From the NCBI GenBank assembly GCA_910586715.1, contig CAJUJG010000002.1, positions 11,251 to 71,742 on the forward strand: a stretch of 60,492 nt of DNA, written 5' to 3'. Position 1 is the first letter of the stretch, and every line of letters starts with the position of its first letter. A program made the position numbers and the translations under genes. Shown one piece after another: positions 32,936 through 43,894 of this stretch. The stretch is from an uncultured Lachnospiraceae bacterium (GTDB taxonomy: Bacteria > Bacillota > Clostridia > Lachnospirales > Lachnospiraceae). Under the pieces are notes generated by a model that was not told the origin of the DNA, did not search any database, and saw only the letters and a program-made list of their open reading frames with translations.

Positions 32936-35900
32936 TTAACGCTCCTTTCTTTCCTGATCCTCATCTAACATCCTGTTAAGGATATCCCCACCTGTCTCTT
33001 CACTTACCGTCTGCTTCCTAACTTCCTTCTCCCTATTTCTCCTGATTCGGCGTCTATCACTGCCATTACCGTCACTTGCTGTATACCTGCTCTTTATAAC
33101 AGCATTCTTCACATTGCTTACACTGCTGCGTGTATTAACCATCACTTTGTACACAATCCGAGAATAAGTATTCATACCTACATCCTGCCAGTCAGACAGC
33201 ACAATACCCGTAAGACCGCCCAGCAAAAACAGGTAAGCAAGCTGTATTAAAATCTGCAAGAAACACGATACTGTCATTGTAACGCCAAGATCGGGTATAA
33301 ACATCGTACATTTTAACATTAAAGCATACAGAATGTTGACTCCACATACTAAAGACAACGTTATAACAACTCCCTCTATAGAACCACCTTCTTCTTTGCG
33401 GATTGTACGTCTGAATACTGCTGCAATCATGCTCGCTAAAATTATGAAAATCATTACAGGCTTAATAAATGACGCGATAAAATATATCACAAGCAGAAAC
33501 GCAACAATAACAACACCTAATACACCTGCGCTATCAAACACAAATCTTGCATAAGATTTCGAACATTCTTTCATTACAACAGTCTTATCTGCAAGGGATA
33601 ATCTCAGTAAATCACGTGTATCTACATCATAAATTTCAATAGCATTCGCAGCCGGAATATTCATAGCATCATTATGCTCAACAGCCATAGATAACGCCAT
33701 TACCTTTAAAAATGTCTCATCCGATATCTTACCAATAAGCTGTCTGTTATTTACGACAAACAATCTTGCTTTCTTATCTATCTCATTAATTACCCTTTCA
33801 AGTTCACTTTTACTCAATGTTGTATCATACCACATTGAATAAGACATACGTTCTATATCTTCGCTGCTGAACGGCGATGCTTCCACTAACGTAGACTCAA
33901 CATTATATATACCTTTAAGCCCCAACACATCCTGACTCTCTGCCATAAAATAATTTGATGTAAAAAAGTCCGCTACCGCTCCCACAGTCCTAACACGACC
34001 ACCCGACTGCACTGTTGTGGTAAATGCCTGTACCTCAAAACTTTGATTATATATATTAACTCTCTCAACAAGCAGGTCAAGAATCGCATAGTAAGGTGTT
34101 ACATAAGACGCATACGGCGTCTTTGTCACAACCGACACCAACTCGTTACTACTACTGTCATACTCAACAACAGAAGATTCGAACAGGTCAGTCACACTTA
34201 CATATAAACCGTCGCCTTTCTTGACAAATCCCGGAAGGTTAGCTAACAGACTGTCATCCAACGCATCATCATATATCTCGCCAACCGTTTTAAACGTAGA
34301 TTTAAACAGTACATCATCCAAGATTGTATACCACGGGATACTAAGGTCATCAACCTTCAGATAAAGTTTTGTTTCCGTTTCCGGCGCAGTCACATCTGCA
34401 ATACCAATTTCCCGTCCTGCAGCTGCTTTTTCAAGGTTAAGCATCTCAATATACTCCACTTCACTCTGAAGCAGTCTCTTATTAACCTGATAATACGATA
34501 TATCCAAAGTTTCCGGAATTGCGAATGCCACTACAAGAAACATAAATATTGATATCACAAAGCTTGCTAACGTTTTTATACCGAGTATTCCCTGTACTGC
34601 ATCGACATACATCCTATAAAACAGCAGCACCAGACAGCCGGCAAATATTATCTTAAAAAGAAACAATATTACATATTCCACACCTTCCATAAACGCAAGG
34701 TTCGGAAGTTTCACAAGCGAGTTACCGTTAGTCTTTGACAACAAAGCCGAGGATAAATCCTCAAGTTTACTTGCAAAGTATACGCCTACCTTATTCACAT
34801 CTCTATAATCTTTGATACCCTCCGCCTCATAATCAATATTATTTAAAGGCGCTCCCCGCAATACTTCCGTAATCAAATAAGCCCGCCTGCTGAAAGGCAA
34901 ATAACTTGAACGGTTATAACATTCCTCAGTTACAAAGTCCCGCAGCCACTGTAAAGAACTACCATCTGACAGTTGGAATTTCGAAAAGTCCACATAAGCA
35001 CCGTCCACCAGTTTGGCAGTTAATACAAAAGTCCCCGTTTCCTCGTTGACTTCAAAATAAGAACTTATAAAGTCAGATGCATTATTGTAATCTGCGGGTA
35101 TCTCATATTCTCCCCGGCTGTACAGACTCAAAAACCCTGCAGATACAGGTGTATAACTTCCGGAGCATAACGTCGCATTCGAAGCTGCAGGGATGACCAC
35201 ATAACCGCTTTCTGTTACAATGTTCCCATAAATGTCCATAAACAACGGGGAATCCCTGTCTAATGTTATATCCGCGTTTACCGGAAGTGCAGACTCCAAA
35301 TTTTTCAGCATGGCATAATTGTATACACTGTTAAACTCCTCCTGCGACACTCCTACCGTACCTGCAAGATTCGGAGAACTTACAAATACCGGATCATTTT
35401 TCCTCACGGGAGTTTTTAACAGATTAAACAGGCTTTTCTGTCTGTATATGGCAGATACAACGGCAAACGGCTGTAACACTGTATAACTGTTGAACACCAA
35501 TTTGGACGCGTCTGACTCTTCCTCATATACACGAAGATACTTATCGATGTACTCATCCGTAAATACATAATCCGCACCTTCTTCGCTATTGTCGCCATAA
35601 TTTCCTTTTGCTTTTCTACGTACATTCTCTGAATAAGATGTATAACCTGACGTCTTTAGTATCGGATCAATCTCTATGCTTAACATCTGTTCTATTTTCC
35701 CTGTTACGGACTCCGCAATATTTGATACAGCGTCACTAACACCCTCGACCGGCTCATTTTCTTCCGATGTTTCTGCCGCCGTTGCAGAATGCACAGCATA
35801 CCCTGCTGCCTGTCTTGCTGAAACCAACGCTTCTGCATTATAGAAATTTGTATCCACATAAAGCACAATATCCTTTTCCGTTTCAAATAAATCCTCCAAT

Positions 35901-38470
35901 GTCGCAATTTCCAATTTATTTGAAGTTTCCCCGGTTACATATCTGTTTACAGCTGCATCAACAGCCGAATCAATATACAATGCCTTCCTGTAAAAACCGA
36001 ACGGATAATGGAATCGACTGACCCAATCAATGTTCTCGCTGTTCAGGTAAGCAACGGAGCTAAGGTCGTACAGATTTGTCTGGAACGGCACATACGTCGC
36101 TGACAATGCAACACCTGTTATGTAATCATCCGTAAAATAGTTCCCGTCAATATTGAAAAACATACCTAACGACTCGCTTTCCGAGTTCGCATTATCATGT
36201 ATCTGTACCACATTTTCAAACTCAGCCAGTTTACTGTACAATCCCTGTATTTTTTCTAAAGCCTCACTCCAAGGTTCCACACCCAGATACTCCAATGATC
36301 TGCAGATAGCAAGACACTTGACAATATAACTGCTTATGTCTTCTGTCACATCCTCACTTGTAATCTCTTCAGGATTTGTTGAATTAAGAAAACCGCTTAA
36401 AGCCTTGTAACCGGTACCGTCATCCCCATTACTGTAAAATACATCCGCCCAATCATATGCGACATCCAAATTATACATAACATTCATGTACCCCAAATAC
36501 GCCGATTCGGAAGAACCTAAAACCCCTTTCATTCTCTGAAGGCTTTTAAACCCACCATACCAAAATGCACTGTAATCATATTTTCGGGAAACGCCGTTAG
36601 GCAGCTTTATTCCATTATCCCCTACAACACTGAACTCATTTAACGCATTACTGGTTACCAAATCTTCTTCGGCAAATCCGTACATCCTAGCTGAATAGTA
36701 TTTGACAAGACTGTCCATTATAGCTACCCTGTTCTCTGATGTATCTGTTATTCCTTCAGACAGATTTAATGTCTCCGCAATAGTATCCGCAACTTCTTTT
36801 ACTTCATCCGCTTCCAAACCTCCTGAATTAAAGGCAACTGTCTTCCCTTCCAAATCCCCCAAATTAAACCACGTTGCATAATACGGTTGCAAACCGCCGC
36901 CTGTACTCCATGACGGACAGCTTCTCCCGTTTTGTGTAGCAACAACGGTAAACCACGCCCGCAAATTCAACCTCTGCTCATCTGTAAGCTCCTTTGCACT
37001 GGAAAACTTAGCCAAATTATAATCATCTGCATTTAACCCGGCTTGATCTTCCTCAAACTGCAATTTCCCTGTAAGGACATAATTTGTCATAACGGCAGCC
37101 CACTTTTCGTACTCAGAGCTTCCGGAATAGTCCTTACCCGTAAGACTCTTACTTGCATCACCATCATCTGCTGTACTTAACAGTTTTTTCATGTCCTTAT
37201 TAAAATTATAATATTCGCTGAGTAATGCTCTCAGTCGCGGATAATTTTTATACCCGTTTAAAACGCTGTCAAACTTCTCGTCACTGTTACAGTCCTTCAA
37301 TACTGCATCCACAAAACTGTTTAATTTTATATCACTGCCTTTAATACCGGTTACTTCCAAAGCTGCTTTACTCTCACCATAATCATATGTAACTTTCATA
37401 CCAAAAAAACCGTTTATAACTGTTGGTGCAGGATCTGTATCATACACGTCCCTCTTATCCGCTATCACACACTCTTTAATGTTTCTGTCCAAGTTACCGC
37501 CCACAGTAAAATTATCAGACCATCCTGTACTTACGCCTCCTGTATTTTGCTCCAGGTAAGTCTCAATCAATACCTTTGACCGATTTGTTACAGTATCGCT
37601 GAAATCAATACTGTTAATCTCAGTTTCTAAACCCTCCAAAGTGCTTTCTACTTCCGGTTTTACTACCGAAGTTTTGCCTTTTGCCGGTTTAACTACGAAT
37701 TGACCTGACCATAACTGATGGTCTAACGTCAAAAATCCTGTACACTCATCATTCCGCCCCTTGACTATCGTTATGTTACACCCTTCCGGACTAAATAACG
37801 CCTGCGTCATTTCGACCTGACCAAAGGTATCCGGATCTAACGGCTTGTAATCCCCATTGCTGTCAACATTTAACAGCCAATAACCGGACACTACAGTAGT
37901 AACCTTGTTAAATTTCCACTTACCCCATATGTCAGTTAACCCTTGGAACCCTTTTGTCACTGCCTTCCCAGCCCAAATATCTCCATACCAAACCCATTTT
38001 GGCATCTTAGACGACAGAGCTATTATTTTATAAAAGTCTTCTAAATCCACATAACTGTACAATTCTTCTTCCGTCTTCTCTTCATAACTTGCATTTGCAA
38101 TTCCGTTACTCTTACTTATCACTATTTTTCGGGAACCCATTATTACTTTACCATCCTGATCACAACCGTAAAAACTTAGTAAAGCCAACCCATTTCTGGT
38201 CTTCCATTCAAATCTGCTCCCCTGTACCAATATCTGATACAATAATTCACCCCTGTCCTCTCCCACTGCACTGCTATCAGTAAGATCCAGCTTTATACCC
38301 GCGCCTGCTCTGCCATCAAACTGCTCAATTTCCGCGCCTGTACTCTCTTCCCTAACCTGCGTTTCGTCTTCCGCAGCAAAAACGAAACCGGACATGCACT
38401 GGCACATAAAACTGACAGCTATAATCAGGCACACACTACGTTTTAATACATCCTTTATACTTACTTTCAC
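32936..38470 (-). CDS. Giant VirB6-like membrane protein (1844 residues)
   Basis: Start at a GTG after GGGAGG; an ATG 36 codons upstream lies in another small gene and is less likely. Residues 1-32 are a signal peptide (ending FVFAAEDE). About 1230 residues follow outside, rich in Ser, Asp, Asn and Tyr with no clear repeats. They lead to two membrane helices (about 1265-1285 and 1300-1322), an outside loop of about 320 residues, then four or more helices (about 1645-1765) and a basic cytosolic tail ending in Arg/Glu. This layout fits a VirB6/TrbL-type pore with a huge surface domain. I do not recognise the outside domain; it may contact the recipient cell. Confidence 0.6.
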   Translation of the reverse strand: MKVSIKDVLKRSVCLIIAVSFMCQCMSGFVFAAEDETQVREESTGAEIEQFDGRAGAGIKLDLTDSSAVGEDRGELLYQILVQGSRFEWKTRNGLALLSFYGCDQDGKVIMGSRKIVISKSNGIANASYEEKTEEELYSYVDLEDFYKIIALSSKMPKWVWYGDIWAGKAVTKGFQGLTDIWGKWKFNKVTTVVSGYWLLNVDSNGDYKPLDPDTFGQVEMTQALFSPEGCNITIVKGRNDECTGFLTLDHQLWSGQFVVKPAKGKTSVVKPEVESTLEGLETEINSIDFSDTVTNRSKVLIETYLEQNTGGVSTGWSDNFTVGGNLDRNIKECVIADKRDVYDTDPAPTVINGFFGMKVTYDYGESKAALEVTGIKGSDIKLNSFVDAVLKDCNSDEKFDSVLNGYKNYPRLRALLSEYYNFNKDMKKLLSTADDGDASKSLTGKDYSGSSEYEKWAAVMTNYVLTGKLQFEEDQAGLNADDYNLAKFSSAKELTDEQRLNLRAWFTVVATQNGRSCPSWSTGGGLQPYYATWFNLGDLEGKTVAFNSGGLEADEVKEVADTIAETLNLSEGITDTSENRVAIMDSLVKYYSARMYGFAEEDLVTSNALNEFSVVGDNGIKLPNGVSRKYDYSAFWYGGFKSLQRMKGVLGSSESAYLGYMNVMYNLDVAYDWADVFYSNGDDGTGYKALSGFLNSTNPEEITSEDVTEDISSYIVKCLAICRSLEYLGVEPWSEALEKIQGLYSKLAEFENVVQIHDNANSESESLGMFFNIDGNYFTDDYITGVALSATYVPFQTNLYDLSSVAYLNSENIDWVSRFHYPFGFYRKALYIDSAVDAAVNRYVTGETSNKLEIATLEDLFETEKDIVLYVDTNFYNAEALVSARQAAGYAVHSATAAETSEENEPVEGVSDAVSNIAESVTGKIEQMLSIEIDPILKTSGYTSYSENVRRKAKGNYGDNSEEGADYVFTDEYIDKYLRVYEEESDASKLVFNSYTVLQPFAVVSAIYRQKSLFNLLKTPVRKNDPVFVSSPNLAGTVGVSQEEFNSVYNYAMLKNLESALPVNADITLDRDSPLFMDIYGNIVTESGYVVIPAASNATLCSGSYTPVSAGFLSLYSRGEYEIPADYNNASDFISSYFEVNEETGTFVLTAKLVDGAYVDFSKFQLSDGSSLQWLRDFVTEECYNRSSYLPFSRRAYLITEVLRGAPLNNIDYEAEGIKDYRDVNKVGVYFASKLEDLSSALLSKTNGNSLVKLPNLAFMEGVEYVILFLFKIIFAGCLVLLFYRMYVDAVQGILGIKTLASFVISIFMFLVVAFAIPETLDISYYQVNKRLLQSEVEYIEMLNLEKAAAGREIGIADVTAPETETKLYLKVDDLSIPWYTILDDVLFKSTFKTVGEIYDDALDDSLLANLPGFVKKGDGLYVSVTDLFESSVVEYDSSSNELVSVVTKTPYASYVTPYYAILDLLVERVNIYNQSFEVQAFTTTVQSGGRVRTVGAVADFFTSNYFMAESQDVLGLKGIYNVESTLVEASPFSSEDIERMSYSMWYDTTLSKSELERVINEIDKKARLFVVNNRQLIGKISDETFLKVMALSMAVEHNDAMNIPAANAIEIYDVDTRDLLRLSLADKTVVMKECSKSYARFVFDSAGVLGVVIVAFLLVIYFIASFIKPVMIFIILASMIAAVFRRTIRKEEGGSIEGVVITLSLVCGVNILYALMLKCTMFIPDLGVTMTVSCFLQILIQLAYLFLLGGLTGIVLSDWQDVGMNTYSRIVYKVMVNTRSSVSNVKNAVIKSRYTASDGNGSDRRRIRRNREKEVRKQTVSEETGGDILNRMLDEDQERKER

Positions 38471-38487
38471 AAATACATCCTCCCACT

Positions 38488-38625
38488 CTAAATCAATCCA
38501 AAATACCTGCACGCTGCTAGCACTGCTCCAAGCGCCAGCATACTGAATGCTAATTTTACGCCATTCTTCGCTATACACACTACTGCCAACACAACCAAAA
38601 CTATAAGTACAACCTCAACCACCAC
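38488..38625 (-). CDS. Mini two-TM protein (45 residues)
   Basis: GTG start with GAAGGAAGG 5 bases upstream; TAG lies 17 bases before the giant protein's start. The product is a hydrophobic Val/Leu helix (about 4-18), a short basic turn (AKNGVK) and a second helix (about 24-38) with one Cys. It fills most of the gap between two large membrane protein genes. Similar in size and plan to the 51-residue protein at 13777. Function unknown. Confidence 0.5.
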   Translation of the reverse strand: MVVEVVLIVLVVLAVVCIAKNGVKLAFSMLALGAVLAACRYFGLI

Positions 38626-38643
38626 TACCACCTTCCTTCAAAC

Positions 38644-38673
38644 GAGGCAGGGTATACCGTTATACCCTGCCTC
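38644..38673 (-). promoter_or_regulatory. Perfect intergenic hairpin after the 453-residue protein gene
   Basis: Arms 38644-38656 and 38661-38673 pair over 13 bases with a four-base loop. On the minus strand only GTTTG follows, so termination would be weak. It lies 9 bases after the stop at 38682 and 19 bases before the mini-TM start. Confidence 0.6.
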
Positions 38674-38681
38674 ACTGCCTA

Positions 38682-40043
38682 TTATTCCTCTGCACTGGGA
38701 CTGTCCCCAAATTTCCAGTTTTTCCCTGTACTGCTGTCTTCAAAAGTAGGTACAGATGCCGAACCGTCTGCGACTATCTCCCTTATTTTAGCTGTAAATC
38801 CTGTAACACTGTAAGACAGTCTGCTTACATTCGTTATATAGCTTATCCCATTACCAGCTAGCGCAGTTTTATCCTTTGAAGCTTTTGGAATTATCGTAAG
38901 CGTACCACCGTTTACTTCTATATTTACGTCAATCTGTTCATCTGTATTATTCAAGACGGCTGTACCCCCACAGCTGCTTCCACTCTTAACATACCCGCCT
39001 GAGCCCAAATCAGCTGTAGCCTTCTCACCATTTGCGTTAGTCGTAATACGCACTGTCATCTTTGTATCCGCAGCGGAATCACCTTTTCCTGAAGAAGCCA
39101 CAGCAGTAAATATCAGGTCATACCTGATAAACCAATCAGAAACATCCTCAGTACCTTTGGGCTCAAATTTGCTAAAGTCTGTATACCACGCATATGTAGT
39201 AACTCCATTACTTGTCTGATTGTAAACCCTTTCCACGCTTTCCTTTGGATCATTGCCGAACTTATATACAGTAGCAGTCACTTCCATATCATACTTATCC
39301 GGATTGCAGTAGTCCTCAAGACCATTCATATTTGAAGCAACCCAGCTTTCAATCGACAAAGCAACTTCAAGCCGTTTCTCCTTTGTTACACTGGGCACTG
39401 CACCTAAATACGTTGTCGTAACTTTCTTAGCTGCTGTATTAATTGCCTTATCCGTATCATTTTTAGCACCATCCGTAGAGAACTTAAGCACTGCAAGCTT
39501 ATCAGGCAGTTCCTCCACCCATGCGCTTGGGTCCACATTTGTCAATACAACATCAAATAACCCCGTGCCAAACTCACTTGCTTTTTGAGCCACCTGAGCG
39601 GGATAACCAAAGAATATAAATACACCTATAAAAATATGCAGACACATCAAAGGAATCGCTTTCATAAAATAAGCCTTCGCATCAAGTACCTCATCATCAA
39701 AGTCCGTCATAGCTTTTATATTTGGAAGCAAAGACAGCAAAACTGCCATTCCCGTACCTATCAGCTTCATAACCTCATTATTTCCTGGAGCAACCCGCTG
39801 CCTGCCTGCTGAATTGAGACCTCTCAGCTCAACCTTTTTTACTTCGTCAACCCTGTCCCAGAATTTAGGTGAGACCGCATACAGACCATGCGTTGCATTC
39901 TTCAGTATGGATGCCATTACAATGCCAAAACCTACAATGGATATGACAATAACAGCAAACATCCCTACATACTTTGAGATAAACTCTACGCTTGACACCG
40001 TCATATCGCCGGAAGTCCACTCAACGTTAAATAAATCTCCCAT
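38682..40043 (-). CDS. Multi-pass membrane protein with large outside domain
   Basis: A 453-residue protein. Three or four membrane helices lie in the first 155 residues (about 25-47, 92-106, 128-150), with a basic loop that should face the cytoplasm. A long outside domain (about 160-445) follows, with Thr/Ser/Gly-rich strands (SGGYVKSGSSCGGTAVLNN) and regular beta pattern. It lies between the two giant membrane proteins and is likely a further pore-lining or platform subunit of the same channel. No named family matches by eye. AGGTTAGG-type site before the ATG. Confidence 0.55.
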   Translation of the reverse strand: MGDLFNVEWTSGDMTVSSVEFISKYVGMFAVIVISIVGFGIVMASILKNATHGLYAVSPKFWDRVDEVKKVELRGLNSAGRQRVAPGNNEVMKLIGTGMAVLLSLLPNIKAMTDFDDEVLDAKAYFMKAIPLMCLHIFIGVFIFFGYPAQVAQKASEFGTGLFDVVLTNVDPSAWVEELPDKLAVLKFSTDGAKNDTDKAINTAAKKVTTTYLGAVPSVTKEKRLEVALSIESWVASNMNGLEDYCNPDKYDMEVTATVYKFGNDPKESVERVYNQTSNGVTTYAWYTDFSKFEPKGTEDVSDWFIRYDLIFTAVASSGKGDSAADTKMTVRITTNANGEKATADLGSGGYVKSGSSCGGTAVLNNTDEQIDVNIEVNGGTLTIIPKASKDKTALAGNGISYITNVSRLSYSVTGFTAKIREIVADGSASVPTFEDSSTGKNWKFGDSPSAEE

Positions 40044-40074
40044 AACATCCTAACCTCACTTTCTATTTTAATAA

Positions 40075-43000
40075 TTACAATTGCCTCAACAACTTTGCAA
40101 CTGCGCTAAACCCGCTGCTTAGCCAAATTATTACCCGAAGGAAATTACCGTCAAGCAGCATTGCAAAAGCAATATACCCTATTATCATCCCAATAAATGC
40201 TTTTTTCCTGTCGAGCATCGTTACATCCATCTTTCCAATCGTTAAAAGTTTAACCGGATCAATCGTCCTGGCAAAAAAGTTCTGTACCATCCTGTTACTG
40301 CTCATACAAGCTAACCCAAATAATATCGTTAACAGTATGATGCCCACATAAGGAAGCACCCGCAGACAAAAGACAACAATCCATGATGTAGACTGGTCCA
40401 AATAATCAAGCATTTCCATGAACTTAAACCCGTCAAAATCCTTGTACGCATCATCTTCCTTATCTGCCTCTATAATGCTTTGGATAATAGAGGAACTTAC
40501 TGTATCTGTTTCATGCTTTGTCACATCCTCACTGTCTTCCACCTGTACAGAACATCTACCAAATGTAACATACCTGTAAACCTTTTGTGCATCAGCCGCA
40601 ACTGCCACACTTCCGTCAGCATTGATTGTCAGGTTTCTCCATGCAGCGACATTATAATACACACGGTCTGCAGATAAATTCACTTCCACAGCGTTACTCT
40701 CTTCATTGTTAACATAGAACGTACCTTTAAATGATTTAGCACTGTCAGAAGTACTAATTTCCATTCTCATTGTGCCAAAGTACACTTGAGTTCCTGCCTG
40801 TTCAACCTGACTTGATATAAAAGCTCCACTGCCTACAGCACTATTCAATACTGTTTCGCCACCTGTAGACGACGTAATACTCTCAAGGTCATAACCGCCA
40901 TACATAGTCTGTATTCCTGCAGGCGCCGCTACTATCTCAAGATTAGGTCTGCTTTGCGTAAGCTGACCTGCATCACTTCCCCACTCATCCACATATGCAG
41001 CTGACCCTTCAGAACCCTTGCTGACAGATTTTGGTAATGTCCCGTATGGATAACCTGCAAAATAGTTGACATTCATGTTATACAACAATGCAGACGACAA
41101 GCTGCTGGTTCTGTTAACTAAAGGTAACAGTATTTCACCAGAAAGATACTTATCCATAGAAAACTCGCTATCATTTGGTACATTATAAATGTAACCGTAC
41201 GGATACACATACGAAAACTGACCCGGTGTATAATTAACTGCTTTATTAAGACTGACTATCCTTACACACCAATTGTCACCTGCAACGGGACACATTCCTA
41301 TCTCGTTAGCTACAGACTCTATATTACTGTCATCCAACGGGTTCATACCTTTTGAAGTAAAAGCATCTTTTAAATAGTACACGACTAAAAAATCTCCTGA
41401 CATACCTTCATATATAATCCAGTTGCTTAACGCATAATTAGATGACGCAAGATAAAACAGGTGACCACTATTCATATTCGCTGCTGTTCCTAAAGCACGT
41501 TCTGCAACAGTAAGACCATAACCGTAACTTTTGTTTCCGCCAAACGTATCCGGAACTTTAATACCAACTGTATCCAGTGTTTCCTTATACTGATTTGATG
41601 CATCTACTCTCACAACATTTAATGTTACATCATTTTGATCCCCTGTAATTTCCATGCTGCATAAGTTTTCTGACCAACCGTAAGCACATCTAAAATCCAC
41701 ATACAACTCTTCACCGTTATAAGTCCACAACGGATCGCCACTTGTAATCTGATATATAACGGAACCTACAACAATGAGGTGTTGGCTATCATTCAGTACC
41801 AGCCTCCCATACAGGGAATCCAATACCAATATTTCTTCGCTCACACTATTTGTAACAGGTCTTGGAGTAGTTCCGTCACTGTTGTAATACAGAACGCCCA
41901 TCTGAGCTAAATCCTTAAAAGATATCAAACATCCTTCACCCGAAAGGTCACATATTGCTGGCACGCCATGCAGCGCATCTGCATTGCCCTGCTCTGTCAA
42001 AATTAAAGAGATTACATATGAATAATAACTGGTTGTAAATTTTAATGTGCCATTATTCTCATCCGACCAACTCACACCGTTTACAGCTGATGATGACATA
42101 ATAGTTTGAAGACTGTTATTTGTAATGTTATTGGCATTTAGCACTTCCACCAACACTTCTGCCGACTTTAACAGACCACTATTATCCATTGCGGCATGTA
42201 CTACTGTCTTATCTCCTGTTACCCAGCTAACTGCTTTTGCCATAAAACTTGATACAGGACTTTTAATACTTGCTGTAGGTGTACTCTTCCGTTCCGCATC
42301 TACGGCATCTTCGAACTCGCCTTCCTTAAAAGCACGCCTTGAAAGTGTAACTTCATTACTGTCATTTATTGACTGATATGAATATACACCACCGCCCTGC
42401 ATAAACCATATATTTGCAGGATAATCCGTCTCATCCGGTGTATTAACCTGAATCCACATAGCGTTAGATCCTTTGAGCAAGGCTGTCTGTTGCATATACG
42501 GATCATTTCTGTCTATTATTTGAATCCTGTAGTGAAAATAACTACTGCCATCGCTACCTTTCTCTACACCCAAATACTCAAATCCGTCCTTAGCCAATGA
42601 TGCAGGATCTCCCGGTTTAGAAGGCATAAAAGTCTGATGTGACACATCCTCACCTATAAACCCTTTGGTTTTAAACGTCGTGTAGTTAGACTTCTCCACA
42701 TAATAATCGTACGCTGTTGCATCCGTATACTTATACTGCTTTTTTATCTCCACTGCGTTCGAATTGTCCGCCAAAGTAACGCTCCGCGGATAATAACCCT
42801 TTACCTGCAATGTCTCATTTACATTCTGCACGAGCTGTATATTCTTGTAATCCGTTCTTGAGCCTTCATCTGCAACACACATTAAAATTTCCAACATGTC
42901 GCTTGTCTGCAATTCTCTTGAATAATCAATATTTACATTCAGACAGCCTCTCGCTGCCAAATACAGATAGGCTTCTTTTTCCACTGCCGACAGGTATGTA

Positions 43001-43800
43001 GGTACCTTGCTTCCATATGCCTGCAATACTGCTGCCATCTCCAAATCAGGCATCCTGGGTTCCCCGTAATAATCCATCATTCTGTAACACAGTACAATAA
43101 ACTCTCCACCAGTTATCCCATCCCTGCCGCTTCCATGCGCCGTCCGTAAATCCCTGCCCGCTTTATCCATATAATCAGATACACATGATCTTGTTACAAA
43201 AACCTCAGTTCTCCCATAACTGTCATCCACACCGGAAATGAAATCAGGAAGATTCAGTATCGCCGGAGAATTTTTTAATGAAGCCTTCTTAAACTCATAT
43301 GTGATGTGATACTGGTACAACCCTAATGCCTTATATACTGCCATTATAGCCTGACTTCTTGTCGGAGTAGCTGCAATCAGCCCCTTCATGTAACCCTCCT
43401 TACCCCAGCTTTCATCATAAACCAAAATATCCGAGCCTAACACCTGTATATACCTCTCGTTATATTCATCAGGCACACGAACATCCGTATAATCCAAATC
43501 AAAAAAACCGGTATAGGCTGATACAAATCCTGCCTTTAAAACCGTTTCCTCCAAATACGGAACTTCACTGGCTAACGGGCGATAATAACAGTTTGTTATA
43601 CTGTTATTTACGGAATAAATTTCAGTTACTTTTGCATCATATTTATTTGCTTTTATTGCAGCTGCAATAGACTCTGCCACAACATCATGATTATCTACTA
43701 CTACTTCTATTTTTGAATCATCATTCGCATAACACACCGTCCCTGCAAGAATCATGCAGACAATAACTGCAATTATTCCCCATTTTGCACTCAATTTCAT
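40075..43800 (-). CDS. Giant secreted/membrane protein (1241 residues), VirB6-like layout
   Basis: Signal peptide at 1-26 (ending VCYANDD). About 1130 residues outside, with Tyr/Asn/Ser-rich strands, many short conserved-looking turns and no obvious tandem repeats. The C-terminal 110 residues hold two or three membrane helices (about 1150-1172, 1200-1220, 1222-1236) around a basic cytosolic loop (FFARTIDPVKLLTIG). Like the 1844-residue protein it combines a huge surface part with a C-terminal membrane anchor. Possible roles are contact with the recipient cell or a surface shell around the channel. Family unknown. Confidence 0.55.
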   Translation of the reverse strand: MKLSAKWGIIAVIVCMILAGTVCYANDDSKIEVVVDNHDVVAESIAAAIKANKYDAKVTEIYSVNNSITNCYYRPLASEVPYLEETVLKAGFVSAYTGFFDLDYTDVRVPDEYNERYIQVLGSDILVYDESWGKEGYMKGLIAATPTRSQAIMAVYKALGLYQYHITYEFKKASLKNSPAILNLPDFISGVDDSYGRTEVFVTRSCVSDYMDKAGRDLRTAHGSGRDGITGGEFIVLCYRMMDYYGEPRMPDLEMAAVLQAYGSKVPTYLSAVEKEAYLYLAARGCLNVNIDYSRELQTSDMLEILMCVADEGSRTDYKNIQLVQNVNETLQVKGYYPRSVTLADNSNAVEIKKQYKYTDATAYDYYVEKSNYTTFKTKGFIGEDVSHQTFMPSKPGDPASLAKDGFEYLGVEKGSDGSSYFHYRIQIIDRNDPYMQQTALLKGSNAMWIQVNTPDETDYPANIWFMQGGGVYSYQSINDSNEVTLSRRAFKEGEFEDAVDAERKSTPTASIKSPVSSFMAKAVSWVTGDKTVVHAAMDNSGLLKSAEVLVEVLNANNITNNSLQTIMSSSAVNGVSWSDENNGTLKFTTSYYSYVISLILTEQGNADALHGVPAICDLSGEGCLISFKDLAQMGVLYYNSDGTTPRPVTNSVSEEILVLDSLYGRLVLNDSQHLIVVGSVIYQITSGDPLWTYNGEELYVDFRCAYGWSENLCSMEITGDQNDVTLNVVRVDASNQYKETLDTVGIKVPDTFGGNKSYGYGLTVAERALGTAANMNSGHLFYLASSNYALSNWIIYEGMSGDFLVVYYLKDAFTSKGMNPLDDSNIESVANEIGMCPVAGDNWCVRIVSLNKAVNYTPGQFSYVYPYGYIYNVPNDSEFSMDKYLSGEILLPLVNRTSSLSSALLYNMNVNYFAGYPYGTLPKSVSKGSEGSAAYVDEWGSDAGQLTQSRPNLEIVAAPAGIQTMYGGYDLESITSSTGGETVLNSAVGSGAFISSQVEQAGTQVYFGTMRMEISTSDSAKSFKGTFYVNNEESNAVEVNLSADRVYYNVAAWRNLTINADGSVAVAADAQKVYRYVTFGRCSVQVEDSEDVTKHETDTVSSSIIQSIIEADKEDDAYKDFDGFKFMEMLDYLDQSTSWIVVFCLRVLPYVGIILLTILFGLACMSSNRMVQNFFARTIDPVKLLTIGKMDVTMLDRKKAFIGMIIGYIAFAMLLDGNFLRVIIWLSSGFSAVAKLLRQL

Positions 43801-43835
43801 TCAAAAACACACCACCTTTCAACCTAATAAAACAT

Positions 43836-43873
43836 AAAGGACTGTATACCCGCTTACAGGCATACAGTCCTTT
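43836..43873 (-). terminator. Intrinsic terminator-like hairpin
   Basis: Arms 43836-43847 and 43862-43873 pair over 12 bases; on the minus strand the stem is followed by ATGTTTTATT. It lies between the 136-residue gene (stop at 43895) and the giant 1241-residue gene, whose start is only about 36 bases further. Confidence 0.6.
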
Positions 43874-43894
43874 GCATAAATAACTTACCGATTT

